The position numbers were made by a program, and so were the translations under genes. Shown piece after piece: positions 20,129 to 31,700 of a stretch of DNA of 64,000 bases. Source of the DNA: JADLHS01 sp964561105. Its GTDB lineage: Bacteria > Verrucomicrobiota > Verrucomicrobiia > Limisphaerales > JADLHS01. The notes under the pieces are model-generated. The model did no database searches. It saw nothing but the letters and a program-made list of their open reading frames with translations, and was not told where the DNA came from. The stretch lies in the NCBI GenBank assembly GCA_964561105.1, contig CAZLOH010000022.1, forward strand, positions 1-64,000. Reading direction: 5' to 3'. Each line of letters starts with the position of its first letter. Within the stretch, counting starts at the first letter, position 1.

Positions 20129-20992
20129 TCACTTCGAGCCGGACAGCGGATGGAGTTCGATCCGGCGAAAGTATATCTCGGCACCCTCGGACTGAAAAAC
20201 GAGCCGCCCGGACTTGCGGCTGAGGTGCGTGACCCGGTTCACCTGCCTGCCATTTACAAAATAATCAATGGTATCGCCGGCGCACACCGCTTCAATGCGC
20301 GTCCATTCCCCGCCGGGGCTTTCCACGTCCTGCCGGCCGCGGTAGCCAAGCGTGTCGGTCCAATCCGGATCCCGACCCCACCAGTTGACGCGACCGGTTT
20401 CAAAGACCTTGGCGGCGCCCTTCGCGTCCCAGCAGGGTTCCCCATCGCGGTCATTGACGACGGTGGCGGTGGCAAAAGTTTTTTGAACCGTCCCGTCCGG
20501 TTCATAGCCGCCGAGCACGAGCAGGTCGCCCACGCCGCCCTGGATGATTTGAAATTCGTAGGAACGGATCCAAGGGCCGTTAAAGTCCTTGGAAAAATAA
20601 TTTCCGTCGCGACCGGAGCCGTGCAGCAGCACACCACCGTCCTTGGCGGCGTTCGTGCGGCTGCCCCAGGTGGCCAGACCCCAGCGGAATTCGGCCACCA
20701 ACCGGTAATTCGCGAACAGTTGCTTCGTGTAAAGCCCGCCGAAGTACTGTCCGCTGATGCGTATGGCCGGCGCTCCGTCCACCCGATCCACCACCGAAAA
20801 GACCCTGCTTGGGTCTTCGCGGTGATAATCCACAAGCCAGGTGTAAAAGGACGAAAGATCGTGACCATTGAAGAGTTGGATGACCTCGTGGGGGACGACG
20901 ACCTCGCCGTCGGCAGCGGCGGCAGGCTCCGCTGCGAAACTGGTAATTGCGATCGAAAGAGCAAGGCAAAGGAGGCAGACAACGGTTCGCAT
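20129..20992 (-). CDS. secreted DUF1080 (3-keto-disaccharide hydrolase-like) protein
   Basis: I choose the Met of MRTVVCLLCLALSIAITSFA as start because it gives a clean signal peptide cut near SFAAEPAAA. The mature protein (about 260 aa) is a DUF1080 jellyroll: IQLFNGHDLSSFYTWL, YTKQLFANYRLVAEFRWG, GGVLLHGSGRDG, FQIIQGGVGDLLVLGG, YFVNGRQVNRV, EGAEIYFRRIELHPL. Members act on modified glucosides or polysaccharides at the cell surface and are greatly expanded in Verrucomicrobia and Planctomycetes. Convergent with the RtcB fragment; divergent from nothing on its 5' side, where a strong terminator of the next minus gene lies. Confidence 0.85.
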   Translation of the reverse strand: MRTVVCLLCLALSIAITSFAAEPAAAADGEVVVPHEVIQLFNGHDLSSFYTWLVDYHREDPSRVFSVVDRVDGAPAIRISGQYFGGLYTKQLFANYRLVAEFRWGLATWGSRTNAAKDGGVLLHGSGRDGNYFSKDFNGPWIRSYEFQIIQGGVGDLLVLGGYEPDGTVQKTFATATVVNDRDGEPCWDAKGAAKVFETGRVNWWGRDPDWTDTLGYRGRQDVESPGGEWTRIEAVCAGDTIDYFVNGRQVNRVTHLSRKSGRLVFQSEGAEIYFRRIELHPLSGSK

Positions 20993-21150
20993 CGCTGGCT
21001 GAAGCAGCCCCAGGGATCGCACGATCAATTGGACTTTCGCGGCTAAACGCATGACGATTTGCATGCGAGGAGATTGCGCGGCACTGGAACGGGTGTCAAT
21101 GTCGGTTCAAGGGCGGGGACACTTCGTCGGAGCGAATGGTTGTACCCTCC

Positions 21151-21185
21151 AAAAGAAAGAGGGCCGCGGTTTGGCCGCGGCCCTC
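21151..21185 (-). terminator. intrinsic terminator of the 1329-aa PA14 gene
   Basis: On the minus strand GAGGGCCGCGG and CCGCGGCCCTC form a perfect 11-bp stem with a 5-nt loop, followed by TTTCTTTT, 24 nt past the stop codon. Confidence 0.88.
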
Positions 21186-21209
21186 GGTGAACTTCAAACC
21201 TCGCAACGG

Positions 21210-24200
21210 TTACGGATTGACCACCCGGAAGAGTTGCGTGCCCGGACCGATCGGAATCGTGGCCGGACTGGTGGTGCCGCCGGGAACGGGTTGCCAGTTT
21301 GTGGCGCTGCCGAGGCCGGGGGTGGATTCCAAGTGGCCGCCGGCGGGCGACCAGGAGATTACGATGTTCCCGCCCGAAGTTGTGGCGGTCAGGTTTGCTC
21401 GAGGTGCGGAGGGCACGAAGCTCGAGTTGTAATCCGCATAATTCACAACCTGGAGGAAGCGAAGCGGATCGGGCAACTGACCCGTAATGGGATCCAGCGC
21501 ATCATTGTTGTGTGCGGTCGTGCAGAGGCCGACATAGACGGTGGCCGGCAATGCGGTCATCTCGCCCACCAACGCCGGCGTATTCGTTGCCAGCAGCGTC
21601 CAACTGACGCCATCGGTGGACCGATAAGCTCGTATTTCTTGACCGACACGCGCCAGGCGCACCCAAGCATTGGGGTATGTCGGTGCGGGCCGGGCAACGA
21701 AATCCCAAGCAGCGGAAGCACCGGCGGTCGTGTTACGCGCGTTGCACTCGACGAAGCTGGCGCCAAAACCACTGCTATCCGGGGCTTGGATGCCGTCGGA
21801 CGCGAGGGGGTCGTTGACGATGTTCCAGTTACGGCTGTTGGACGCCAGCGACTCACGGACCATCAGGCCACCTTTGGCCCAGTTGGAGGTGTGCTTGGTG
21901 TCCACCTGACGCACGACCACATCGAAGTCGCCGGTCTTCATTTCGTAAGCGAAGTTGAAGCCGTCGTCGTTGTTCCAAACGTCGCTGCCTTCGCACGCGA
22001 TGTTGTAGCCATTGGGAGCAAAGCCGAACATCTGGCCGGGCACGGCCGGATCGGTGCCTGGGGTTGCCCCGATATCTTCACAGACAAGTTGCGACATGAT
22101 GACCGACTGGGTCGTATTGGCGACTTTGGCCCCGCCACCCAGCCCGGACACATTGCCGTTAATGGTCACATTGAAGGGGAACGTGGGAGTGCCGGACACC
22201 TTCAGTTGGACGCTCCGGTAGTCGTTGCTGTTGACCGTCACGCTGTCAATGGTGAGACCTCCACCCAGGACGTAGGTGCTCGGCTGACTGAGCAGGCCGG
22301 GATCCATCGCTGAATCAAACGCCACGGTAACGAGGGTGTAGGCCTGACCGACGAACGGAACATAGCTGTTGTTCGTGTAATACAACGAATAGACGAAGTT
22401 GGGGGTATTCGTGATCACCGTGAGCGTCGCCGGAGCGCTGTTGCTCCAGATGGGGTTGAGGCTGTCATCCGCATAGCCCAAGGCCCGCATCTTGCAGGTG
22501 AACACGGCCCCGTTATCGCTCGGAAGGAACGGACTGGATAGCGTTAGTTGAGAGCCAGTCGCACCGGGGATATCCACACCGTTCTTCTGCCATTGGAAGG
22601 TCATATAATTCCAATTGCCGATGAACGGCCGAACGTCTCCCGTGATCCCGATCGGGGTCTGCGAATCGGTCGCGCCCGCCGCGTAGAAGGACACCGTACC
22701 CGAGGAGGAAGATCCAACCGGCGCCGGATTCGTGGGCTGTTGCGTGAAGGCGACCCAACTGCAACGCGGCGCGTACATCGCCAGGACATTGCCTTTGAAC
22801 GCAGTGTCCGAGCCATCGGTCGGGTCGGGGTCGGAGAAGCGCTTGTAATTCACTTCAACATTGTCACCGCCCCCACCTTCGGTATGAACCACCTCGACAT
22901 AATACTTTTGCCCGGCGGTCAGTGAAATACCAGCCGCGTTGGGAATGGTGGTGCCACCATCCGGCGACCAGCCGTCGGAACGCTTCTGCGTGAGGCTGCT
23001 GCCGCCACCGCTGCTCAGCCAGTGCCAAGGATCGCTCCAAGCAGTTTCCTGCGCGATGAGACGCTTGGTCGCTGGCGTGTCGTCCGTGCCGAGATACAGG
23101 TCCGAATTGTCGTCGGAATTGACGAAGAACACATATTTATCCGAGGTGGGCGGAATGAAGAAGCCGCTGATGCGACGGCCGTAGCTATCGCCGGTTTCGT
23201 TGTTCACACTGGCCTCAAACGCGGGCGAGGTGGTTATGTAAGTCGGCGAGCCGGCGGTTCCCGCCTGAATCTTGTCCTTGTCGCTGCCGGCCCAGAACTC
23301 AACCTTGGCCCAGCCCTTTTCGAGTACGGCGGTAATCACCGTGAGGGTGGCGGTGGGGCTACTGGTGATGGAAAGTCCACCTTCCTGCGTGGCGGCAACA
23401 ACGTAAAAGGTGTCGCCATTATTGGCCGGAGTCGTGAGTCCGGTGTTCAAGGTTGGACCGGTTGCGCCGGCGACGGGAGCGCCGTTACGATACCACTGAT
23501 AGGTTGGAACCATTTCGCTGTCCGTACTGGCTGATGAATAGAATGTGGTGCTGTCGCCTTGGTAGGCGCTGGAATCGGTCGGCTGTGTGGCCCACGTCAA
23601 GGTCGTGGTCGGCGGGGTCAGGAGCACCAAGCCGTTGGTCATGAGACTGGGGACGCCATTCGTGAAGACGAGCGGCCAGTTCGGATCATTATAGACCTGA
23701 TTGTAGGTCTGGTAGGTGACGCCGAAATTGTCTCCGCCGCCGCCGTTGTGATGCACCATTTCGATATAGTATGGGGTGCCGGCAGTCAGAGCGTAGCCGT
23801 TGGCGCCAGGCACGGTTATGCCGTTATCCGGCGTGAAGGTATCTGAGCGCGTCAGAGTGCCATCGCCGCTGCTGGTCAGCCAACTGCGAGTACCCGCCCA
23901 GGAGGTTTCCTGTGCGATCAACTGCTTGTGAGCAGGATTATTGTCCGTGCTCAGGAAGAGATCGGTGTCATCATCGCAAGCGAGGAAAAAGATGTAATTG
24001 TCGGTGGCTGGCGGAATGAACCAGCCGCTGTGGCGGGTCACATAATTATCACCCAAACCACCGTTGCTATCGAGAGCGGCCAACCGGGAAATCGAGGTGG
24101 CCGGGGGCACGTTGCCGGCTTCAACCAAGGCGCGATTGACGCCGGAGCTATGGAAGAATTCCTGCTTCAAGCCGTTGGTGTAGTAGAGCGCACCCGGCAG

Positions 24201-25199
24201 GACGGTGACGATGCCTGTGGCGCTGTTCATGCCGGTAATGGTCGTGTTATACGGCGGCAAAATAGTGGCCTTGCAGTAATACTCGGCCCCATTTTCGGCC
24301 GCATCAAAGGGATTGACCAAGTGCGTATAAGAAAGGCCCGTTGCGTTGGGAATGGCCGTGCCATTCTTGTACCATTGATAGGAGGTGTAGCTGCCGCCAA
24401 CGACCGGAGGATTCGCATTGTTGGTGGTGGCGAAACTGAATGACGCCTCAGAGCCGGCGTAAACGGAGGTGTTTGTAACCTGCACCGAAGCCCCAATCAC
24501 GGTGGGGGCGGTGACGGCGGGGAACGTCACATTGAGGCCTTCAAAGGCTGCAGTGGCAATTTGTCCGGCGCCGTTATTATGGGACGTAACAGCCAGCCCA
24601 ACCGTGACGAGATCCGGCCAAGCCTGGCCAAAGCCATTGTCCGTACTGGATGTGTCAATCGTCGAGAGGGTGGTGAAGGTGACGTTGTCGAAGCTGTAGG
24701 CGATTGTGAAGCTGTTGTTGGTGCGGGCCAAACGGAGCCACACATTGGGATAGGCGGGTGTGGCGGTCGGACCGGCATTGCCCGCGCCCCCTCCCCGGGC
24801 GGGGCGATACTGCGGACCAATCTGATTTTGACCGAGGGCGCGAGTGGTCATGGTGGCGATGAAACCATCATCGGCCTGCGGGCCCGCGGTTGGGTCCGAC
24901 CAACGCACCATCAACTCGGCCTTGGTCCAGTTGTCCGGGCCCTGCAGGTCGGTACACTTCACAGTGGCAACCCATTCAGAGCCACTGGCCCATGCGTAGT
25001 AGTAGTAGCACTGGTCGGAGTTACCCCAGATATCACCACCGCCGCCGGTAATGGTGAGGGAACCTCCACCGTTATCAACGATGGAACCCGGCTCGGCCGG
25101 ACCTCCCAGATCGGTGCCGGTAAAGAATTGTGCGTGGGCGGCACTGGCCACAAGCAGCAAGGCGCATATTGCGCCAGTGGAACGTAGTTTGAATTTCAT
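21210..25199 (-). CDS. secreted multi-domain PA14/Ig-like protein (1329 aa)
   Basis: Signal peptide MKFKLRSTGAICALLLVASAAHAQ. Residues about 24-230 are a DUF1349-like concanavalin fold (DIWGNSDQCYYYYAWASGSEWV, WVRLARTNNSFTIAYS...). Two PA14-like modules follow (about 345-520 and 640-800), each with SGWFIPPATDNYIFFLACDD or ISGFFIPPTSDKYVFFVNSDD and a GGGGDNFGV strand. Ig-like linkers lie between, a second DUF1349-like domain is at about 1030-1230, and a C-terminal strand region (ISWSPAGGHLESTP...FRVVNP) resembles verrucomicrobial surface or sorting tails. It shares domain types with the divergent giant gene, suggesting a common origin and a role in glycan binding outside the cell. Confidence 0.82.
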   Translation of the reverse strand: MKFKLRSTGAICALLLVASAAHAQFFTGTDLGGPAEPGSIVDNGGGSLTITGGGGDIWGNSDQCYYYYAWASGSEWVATVKCTDLQGPDNWTKAELMVRWSDPTAGPQADDGFIATMTTRALGQNQIGPQYRPARGGGAGNAGPTATPAYPNVWLRLARTNNSFTIAYSFDNVTFTTLSTIDTSSTDNGFGQAWPDLVTVGLAVTSHNNGAGQIATAAFEGLNVTFPAVTAPTVIGASVQVTNTSVYAGSEASFSFATTNNANPPVVGGSYTSYQWYKNGTAIPNATGLSYTHLVNPFDAAENGAEYYCKATILPPYNTTITGMNSATGIVTVLPGALYYTNGLKQEFFHSSGVNRALVEAGNVPPATSISRLAALDSNGGLGDNYVTRHSGWFIPPATDNYIFFLACDDDTDLFLSTDNNPAHKQLIAQETSWAGTRSWLTSSGDGTLTRSDTFTPDNGITVPGANGYALTAGTPYYIEMVHHNGGGGDNFGVTYQTYNQVYNDPNWPLVFTNGVPSLMTNGLVLLTPPTTTLTWATQPTDSSAYQGDSTTFYSSASTDSEMVPTYQWYRNGAPVAGATGPTLNTGLTTPANNGDTFYVVAATQEGGLSITSSPTATLTVITAVLEKGWAKVEFWAGSDKDKIQAGTAGSPTYITTSPAFEASVNNETGDSYGRRISGFFIPPTSDKYVFFVNSDDNSDLYLGTDDTPATKRLIAQETAWSDPWHWLSSGGGSSLTQKRSDGWSPDGGTTIPNAAGISLTAGQKYYVEVVHTEGGGGDNVEVNYKRFSDPDPTDGSDTAFKGNVLAMYAPRCSWVAFTQQPTNPAPVGSSSSGTVSFYAAGATDSQTPIGITGDVRPFIGNWNYMTFQWQKNGVDIPGATGSQLTLSSPFLPSDNGAVFTCKMRALGYADDSLNPIWSNSAPATLTVITNTPNFVYSLYYTNNSYVPFVGQAYTLVTVAFDSAMDPGLLSQPSTYVLGGGLTIDSVTVNSNDYRSVQLKVSGTPTFPFNVTINGNVSGLGGGAKVANTTQSVIMSQLVCEDIGATPGTDPAVPGQMFGFAPNGYNIACEGSDVWNNDDGFNFAYEMKTGDFDVVVRQVDTKHTSNWAKGGLMVRESLASNSRNWNIVNDPLASDGIQAPDSSGFGASFVECNARNTTAGASAAWDFVARPAPTYPNAWVRLARVGQEIRAYRSTDGVSWTLLATNTPALVGEMTALPATVYVGLCTTAHNNDALDPITGQLPDPLRFLQVVNYADYNSSFVPSAPRANLTATTSGGNIVISWSPAGGHLESTPGLGSATNWQPVPGGTTSPATIPIGPGTQLFRVVNP

Positions 25200-25701
25200 G
25201 ACTGTTTTTTTTGGGGTGGGTTACTGGTACTTTTTCAGGCTGGCCGCCCGATTGGGTGGCTCAACCCGAAACAAGACACCCGGTAAAAAAGCGTTGTCTG
25301 AGAACAACACCCTCTCTGACCGGGCACAACGCAAGCAATTCTCCGCCGGACGCAAACAAGTAGCGCACGGCTTACCGCAATTTCGCATTTGGAGAATGGC
25401 TTGATGAGAGACTTGATAACCGAATCGCCTTTCATTGTCAATGGAGTTGTCCTTGGGGGCGGGATTTTTTTTGGGGACACGATGGGGACACGATGCGCGA
25501 TGGATGATTCTCACCGGATTGAGATTGCGAATTAGTGGAAGCGTGGCATAAATAAAATCATCACTAGAAACACTGCGTTGTATTACCGGCGGATCAGCGC
25601 AGAGCCAAAAAGCAATCAGCCCCCGGAAATGAAGCATGTTGTTATTCACATTCCGGAGAACTGTTAAAGGAGAAGCCTCCCGATCCATTTTACCCTTTGC
25701 C

Positions 25702-28700
25702 ATGAATTCAAAAGTAAACCACCCGACGCCAATCGAAATCCACCCGACACGAACCAAGGCAGGAACAACGGTGGCTCCCAGACCCGGGCAATGGCTGAAA
25801 CGCGGACTGATCACAGTGGCACTCGCAGGGTTGAGCGCGATGACGCCCGCCCGGGCGCAACTGGCACCCGGCTGGAGCGACGCCGATATTGGCGGCCCCG
25901 CGCAGGCGGGATCTGCCGCGTATTCCGCCGGCAACTGGACGGTGACCGGAGGCGGCGCCGATATCTGGAATGCGGCGGACCAATTCCATTACGCCTACAC
26001 AAACTCGACGGCCAATGAGGTGGTGATTGCCCGTGTGGGCACGGTGGAGGAAACCGATTCCTGGGCCAAAGCCGGAGTCATGTTCCGGGAGAGCACGGCC
26101 GCCGGCTCGAGGTTTGCCAATGTGGTGATAACGCCCGGAAACGGAGTTAATTTTCAATGGCGGGCCAACACCGACGGGGGTTGCGGTTATTCGCAAGTGA
26201 ATGGAATCGTGGCCCCGATCTGGGTAAAGCTCGTGCGCAACGGCACGGACTTTAGCGGGTATTACGGTTCCGACGGCACGGCCTGGAGTCCGATCGGACC
26301 CAGCCAGACGATTCCAATGGTGAGCGCCGGACTGGCCGGATTGGCGGTAACCGCCCACAATGACGCCGCCCTCAGCACGGCCACCTTCAGCAGCGTGACC
26401 GTTTCCAACGTGCCGGCGGTGGCGGGACCGATCTTTGGCGTCTATCGCGAGATGTGGACCGGATTAGATCCCGGGCCGGGCAACACCTTGGATGTCCTTA
26501 CCAACACGGCGTACAATCCGAACTGGCCGGACAACCCCAACGCAGCTTACACGAAGATTTACACCGATTTTGAAACGGGCGTGAATATCGGCCTGGATAA
26601 CTACGGCCAGCGAGTCCGGGCCTTCGTCGTGCCGCCCGTGAGCGGCAACTACATCTTTTGGATTTCCAGCGATGACAGCTCGATCCTGTTCGTCAGCAGC
26701 GATGAATCCGCCGGCAACAAAAGCCAGAACGCCTGGGTCAGCGCCTGGACGAACTCGCGCGAATGGTCCAAAGAACCCAACCAGCAGGGCGCGCCCGTGT
26801 TTCTCGAGGCCGGACGCCGTTATTATCTCGAGGCACTCATGCAGCAAGGCGGCGGGGGCGACAATCTGGCGGTGCGCTGGCAACTGCCCGACGGCAGTTT
26901 CGAGGAGCCACTGACCGCCACCAGCGCCGCCGGCACCCGGCTCATCCCGTTCGATGGCGTGGATTTGCTCCCCGGCATTTACGCGCAAACGACCAGCGGC
27001 AGCGCCGTGGAGGGGACGGACTTGACCTTGTCGCTCTTGGTCACGAACCACTCGACCGTGTCGTACCAATGGCGATTGAACGGTGCGAATCTCGCCGGCG
27101 CGGCCGCTCTCAAACCGTTTTTCACCGTGAGCAATCTCAGTGTGTCGCTCAACAACGGCCAGATTTACAGTTGCGTCGTTTCCGATTCCGCCGGTTCCGT
27201 GACCAGCGCGCCGGTGACGTTGACGGTGACGCATGACGCCACACCTCCCACCGTGGTGCGCGTCTCGAATCTGGGGTCAACCAATGTGCAGTTGGTCTTT
27301 TCCGAGCCGGTCGAACTGAGCAGCGCCACCACGAAAGGGAATTATGTCTTCACCAACGGCCTGCCCGTGAACGCCGCCGCCCTGTCTCCCGACAACACCA
27401 CCGTGAGCCTGACCACGGCGGCGCTGGTCTATGGCAGCAACTATACGATCGTGATCAACAACGTGCGCGACCGCGCCAGCACACCCAACACCATCGCTGC
27501 GAACACCAAGGTCAGTTTTACCGCCACCTACTTTACGTCGCAAGACATCGGCAATCCGGGGATCGCTTCCGCAGCCACGCCCGTGGGTCTCAACGGCATG
27601 GATGTGGTTGCGGCCGGCTCCGGCATCGGTGGGACCTCCGATCAAGGCAATTTGCAATATCAACTGCGCAGTGGTGACTTCGACATCAGCGCCCGCGTGG
27701 CCGGGCTTTCGCCGGTGGACGTATGGGCCAAAGCGGGATTGATGGCGCGCGAAACCCTCGATCCGACCAGCCGCTTTGTCGCGAGTCTAACGACCCCGGC
27801 CATGAATGGCTCGCTCTTCGAGTCCCGCACCGTGCCGGGGAGCGCAAGCACTGCGAGCGGGAATTTCCCCGCCAATTATCCCAACACCTATTTGCGCCTC
27901 CAGCGCGTCGGCAATGTTTTCAACGGTTATGCGAGCTACGACGGCCAGACCTGGAGCCTGCTCGGCAGCGTCAATCTCGCCCTGCCCAGCCAGCTCTATG
28001 TGGGCTTCGTCGTCAGCAGCCACAATCCCACCCAAACCACGACGGCTCAATTCCGCGATCAAATGAACGTCGCCGGCGGCATCATCGCCACTGAGGCGAG
28101 TCCGCACGAACCACTCGGCCCCTCGGCCCGGACCACGCCCATTGTCATTTCCGAGATCATGTACAAGCCGGCGGCGCGCGCCGATTTGAAGAATCTGGAG
28201 TTCATCGAACTTTACAATTCGAACCCGTGGTTCCAGGACATCAGCGGCTATCGGCTGGTGGGCGGCAATTTGAGTTACACGTTTCCGGCGAACACCAAGC
28301 TGGCCGGCGGCTCGTTCCTGGTGGTGGCGGCCGCGCCTGCCGACGTGCAATCCGTGTATGGGCTTTCCGGGGTCTTCGGGCCGTACACCGGCAGCTTGAA
28401 ATCGTCCGACACCCTGCAACTGCTCGATGAACAATCCGCCGTGTTGCTGACAATTCCGTATGCGGATGAGTCCCCGTGGCCGGCGGCTGCGGATGGCGCG
28501 GGACATTCACTGATCCTCGCCAACCCGACATACGGCGAAGGCAATCCGCGCGCCTGGGGCATCAGCGACGTGGTCGGCGGCTCGCCCGGTCAGCTCGATG
28601 CCTATCACCCCAGCCCGCTCCGCAACGTGGTCATCAACGAATTTCTCGCGCACACCGACCCGCCCGATTACGACTACGTGGAGCTTTACAATCACGCGAA

Positions 28701-31700
28701 CCAGGCCGTGGACATTTCCGGTTGCATCCTCACGGACGACGCGGCGACGAACAAATTTGTCGTCCCGCCCGGGACAACGATTCCCGCGCGTGGCTTCAAG
28801 ATGTATAACGAAACCGCGTTGGGTTTCCGCCTCGATGCCGCCGGAGAAACCATCTACTTCAAGAACCCCGACCAAAGCCGGTATCTCGACACCGTGCGCT
28901 ACGGAGATCAGGAAAACGGCGTGGCGTCCGGGCGCTGGCCGGACGGAGCGCGCGATTTCTACCGGCTGAACTCCAAAACGCCCGCCGCCGCCAATGCCGC
29001 GCCGCGCCCCAGCGACATCGTGATCAATGAATTGATGTACGAGCCGATCAGTGGCGACGACGATCTTCAGTACGTCGAGCTTTACAACCGCAGCGCGAGC
29101 GCCGTGTCGCTCGCGGGCTGGCAGTTGTCCGACGGCATCAGCTTCACCTTCCCCGCCGGCATCGTAATGCAGCCGGGCAACTATCTGGTGGTCGCGCGCA
29201 ACGCCGCCAAACTGCGGCCCAATTATTCGAACCTGACCGTGGCGAATTGCCTCGGCGATTTTAGCGGCAAACTTTCGCACAGCGGCGAACGCATCGCGCT
29301 GACCATGCCGGACATCATCACCTCCACCAACGGTCTCGGCCAGGTGACGACCAACCAGATTCACATCGTGGTGAATGAAGTGACTTACGACAAGGGCGGG
29401 CGCTGGGGGCAATGGGCCGCCGGGGGCGGAAGCAGCCTGGAGTTGACCGATCCGAATTCCAACAATCGCCTCGCCGCCAACTGGGCGGACAGCGACGAGA
29501 CCCAGAAATCCGCCTGGACCAACATCGAAACCACCGGCGTGCTCGACAACGGCGCCAATTACGAATCCTCCATTCTGCACGCGCAGATTGGCCAACTGGA
29601 CGTCGGCGAATGTCTCGTGGACAACATCGAGGTGCGCTCCGGCACCGTGGGAGCGAATCTGGTCACCACTCCTGACTTCGAGTCGGGCCTGGGCACCTGG
29701 TTGTTGCAGGGTGATCACTCGCGTTCCAGCATTGAGGCTGGCGGTTACCCTGGCGGGTCGGGCCAGGCGCTGCACATTCGGTGCAGCGGTCATGTGTGGA
29801 CCGGGGCAAACTCCTGTCAGGTGGCGCTCAACGCCAATTCCCTGGCGTCCGGTCAGACCGCAACCCTCCGCTTCAAGGCGCGCTGGCTGCGCGGCTGGCC
29901 GGAGGCGCTCCTGCGCGTGAACGGCAACTGGCTCGAAGCCACGGGCCGGCTGCCTGTGCCCACAAACCTCGGCACGCCGGGATCGGTCAACAGTCGCGCC
30001 CTGGCCAACGCCGGTCCCGCGATTTACGAGGTCACCCACACGCCGTCCCTGCCGGCGGCCGGTCAGGCCACCGTGGTCACCGCACGGCGACACGACGCCA
30101 CCACCGTGCAAAGTTTCACGCTCAACTACCGGATTGACCCCGCCACGAGTTACACCACCGTCCCGATGAAGGATGACGGCACCGGCGGCGACGCCATCGC
30201 CGGCGACGGTTTGTTCAGCGCCACCATTCCGGGTCAAAGCGCTGACACCGTGGTGGCATTTTATCTTGCGGCCACGGACAACAGCTCGGGCACCAGCCGC
30301 TTCCCGGCGTTGGTGGATGATCGCGCCCCGGTGCGGGAGTGCGTGGTGATGTTTGGCGATGGCAATCCCGCCGGCAGTTTTGGCGTGTATCACCTGTGGA
30401 TCACACAAACCAATGTGACCCGGTGGAGTCAACTGCCCAACCTCAGCAATGAGGTCCACGACGGCACGTTCGTCACCGGCAGCCGGGTGATTTACAACAT
30501 GCAGGCGCGGTTCGCCGGCAGCCCGTACCATCAAGGCTTCAACACGCCCGACGGCAGCCTGTGCCATTACAAATGGATCTTCCCCGATGACGATGAGCTG
30601 CTGGGCGCGACTTCGTACAACAAAATTCATCAACCCGGCAACGGCGCGGGCGATGATGCCAGCATCCAGCGCGAGCAACTGGCCAACACCTTCCTGCGCG
30701 CTTTGGGCGTGCCCTGGCTCAACCGGCGCTACGTGGTCGTGTATGTGAATGGCAACCGCCGCGGCGGACTGATGGAAGACACGCAGACACCGGGCGGCGA
30801 CATGGTCAAGGAACATTTTCCGAATGACGACGGTGGCTGGCTCTACAAGATGCAGCCGTGGTTTGAATTCGGCCCGAACCCGAGCGGTAGTTACATTCCC
30901 TTCGACAACGCCTCCTGGTGTACGCTGAACTCCTACACAACCACCGGCGGGGCCAAGAAGACGGCGCGTTACCGCTACAATTATCTGGTGCGGCGCACGC
31001 CGGGTTCGGCGAGCGATTACAGCCGGGTCTTTTCGCTCGTGGACGCCGCCAGTTCGGCCGGCACACCCAACTATGTCGCCAACATGGAAAATCAGGCCGA
31101 CATGGAGAATTGGATGCGCGTGTTTGCCGCCAATCACGCGGCGGGCAACTGGGACTCCTTCGGCGCCAACAACGCGCAAAACCTGTACGGCTACGTCGGC
31201 ACCCAGGGCACGAAGTACTCGCTGATGATGTTTGATTTCAACATCGTCATCGGAAACAGCGGCTCGTGGGGCCCCGGCCAGAATCTTTTCTCCGTCAACG
31301 GCGCGGATCCAAACATGAGCGCCATTTACAACGAACCAACCTTCCGGCGCATGTATTGGCGGGCGTTGCAGGAATTGGTGAACGGTCCGCTCGACGTCGC
31401 CAACAGTGGTCCGTTGCTTGATGCCAAGTTCAACGCCTTCACCGCCAACGGCGTGGCCGCCGAAAACCCGAATGCGGCCATCAAATCCTGGCTCACCCAG
31501 GCGCATGACAGCATCGCCGCGCAACTCGCGGGGGAGAACGCGAGCAGCTTCACCGTCAACTCGACGGTCACCATCAATCAGGGTGTGGGAACCGTGACCG
31601 GCACGGCGCCGGTGAACATCAAAACCATCCGGATCAACGGCGTGGAATATCCGGTCACCTGGACGAGCGTCACGGGTTGGCGCGTCGCGGTGCCGTTGCA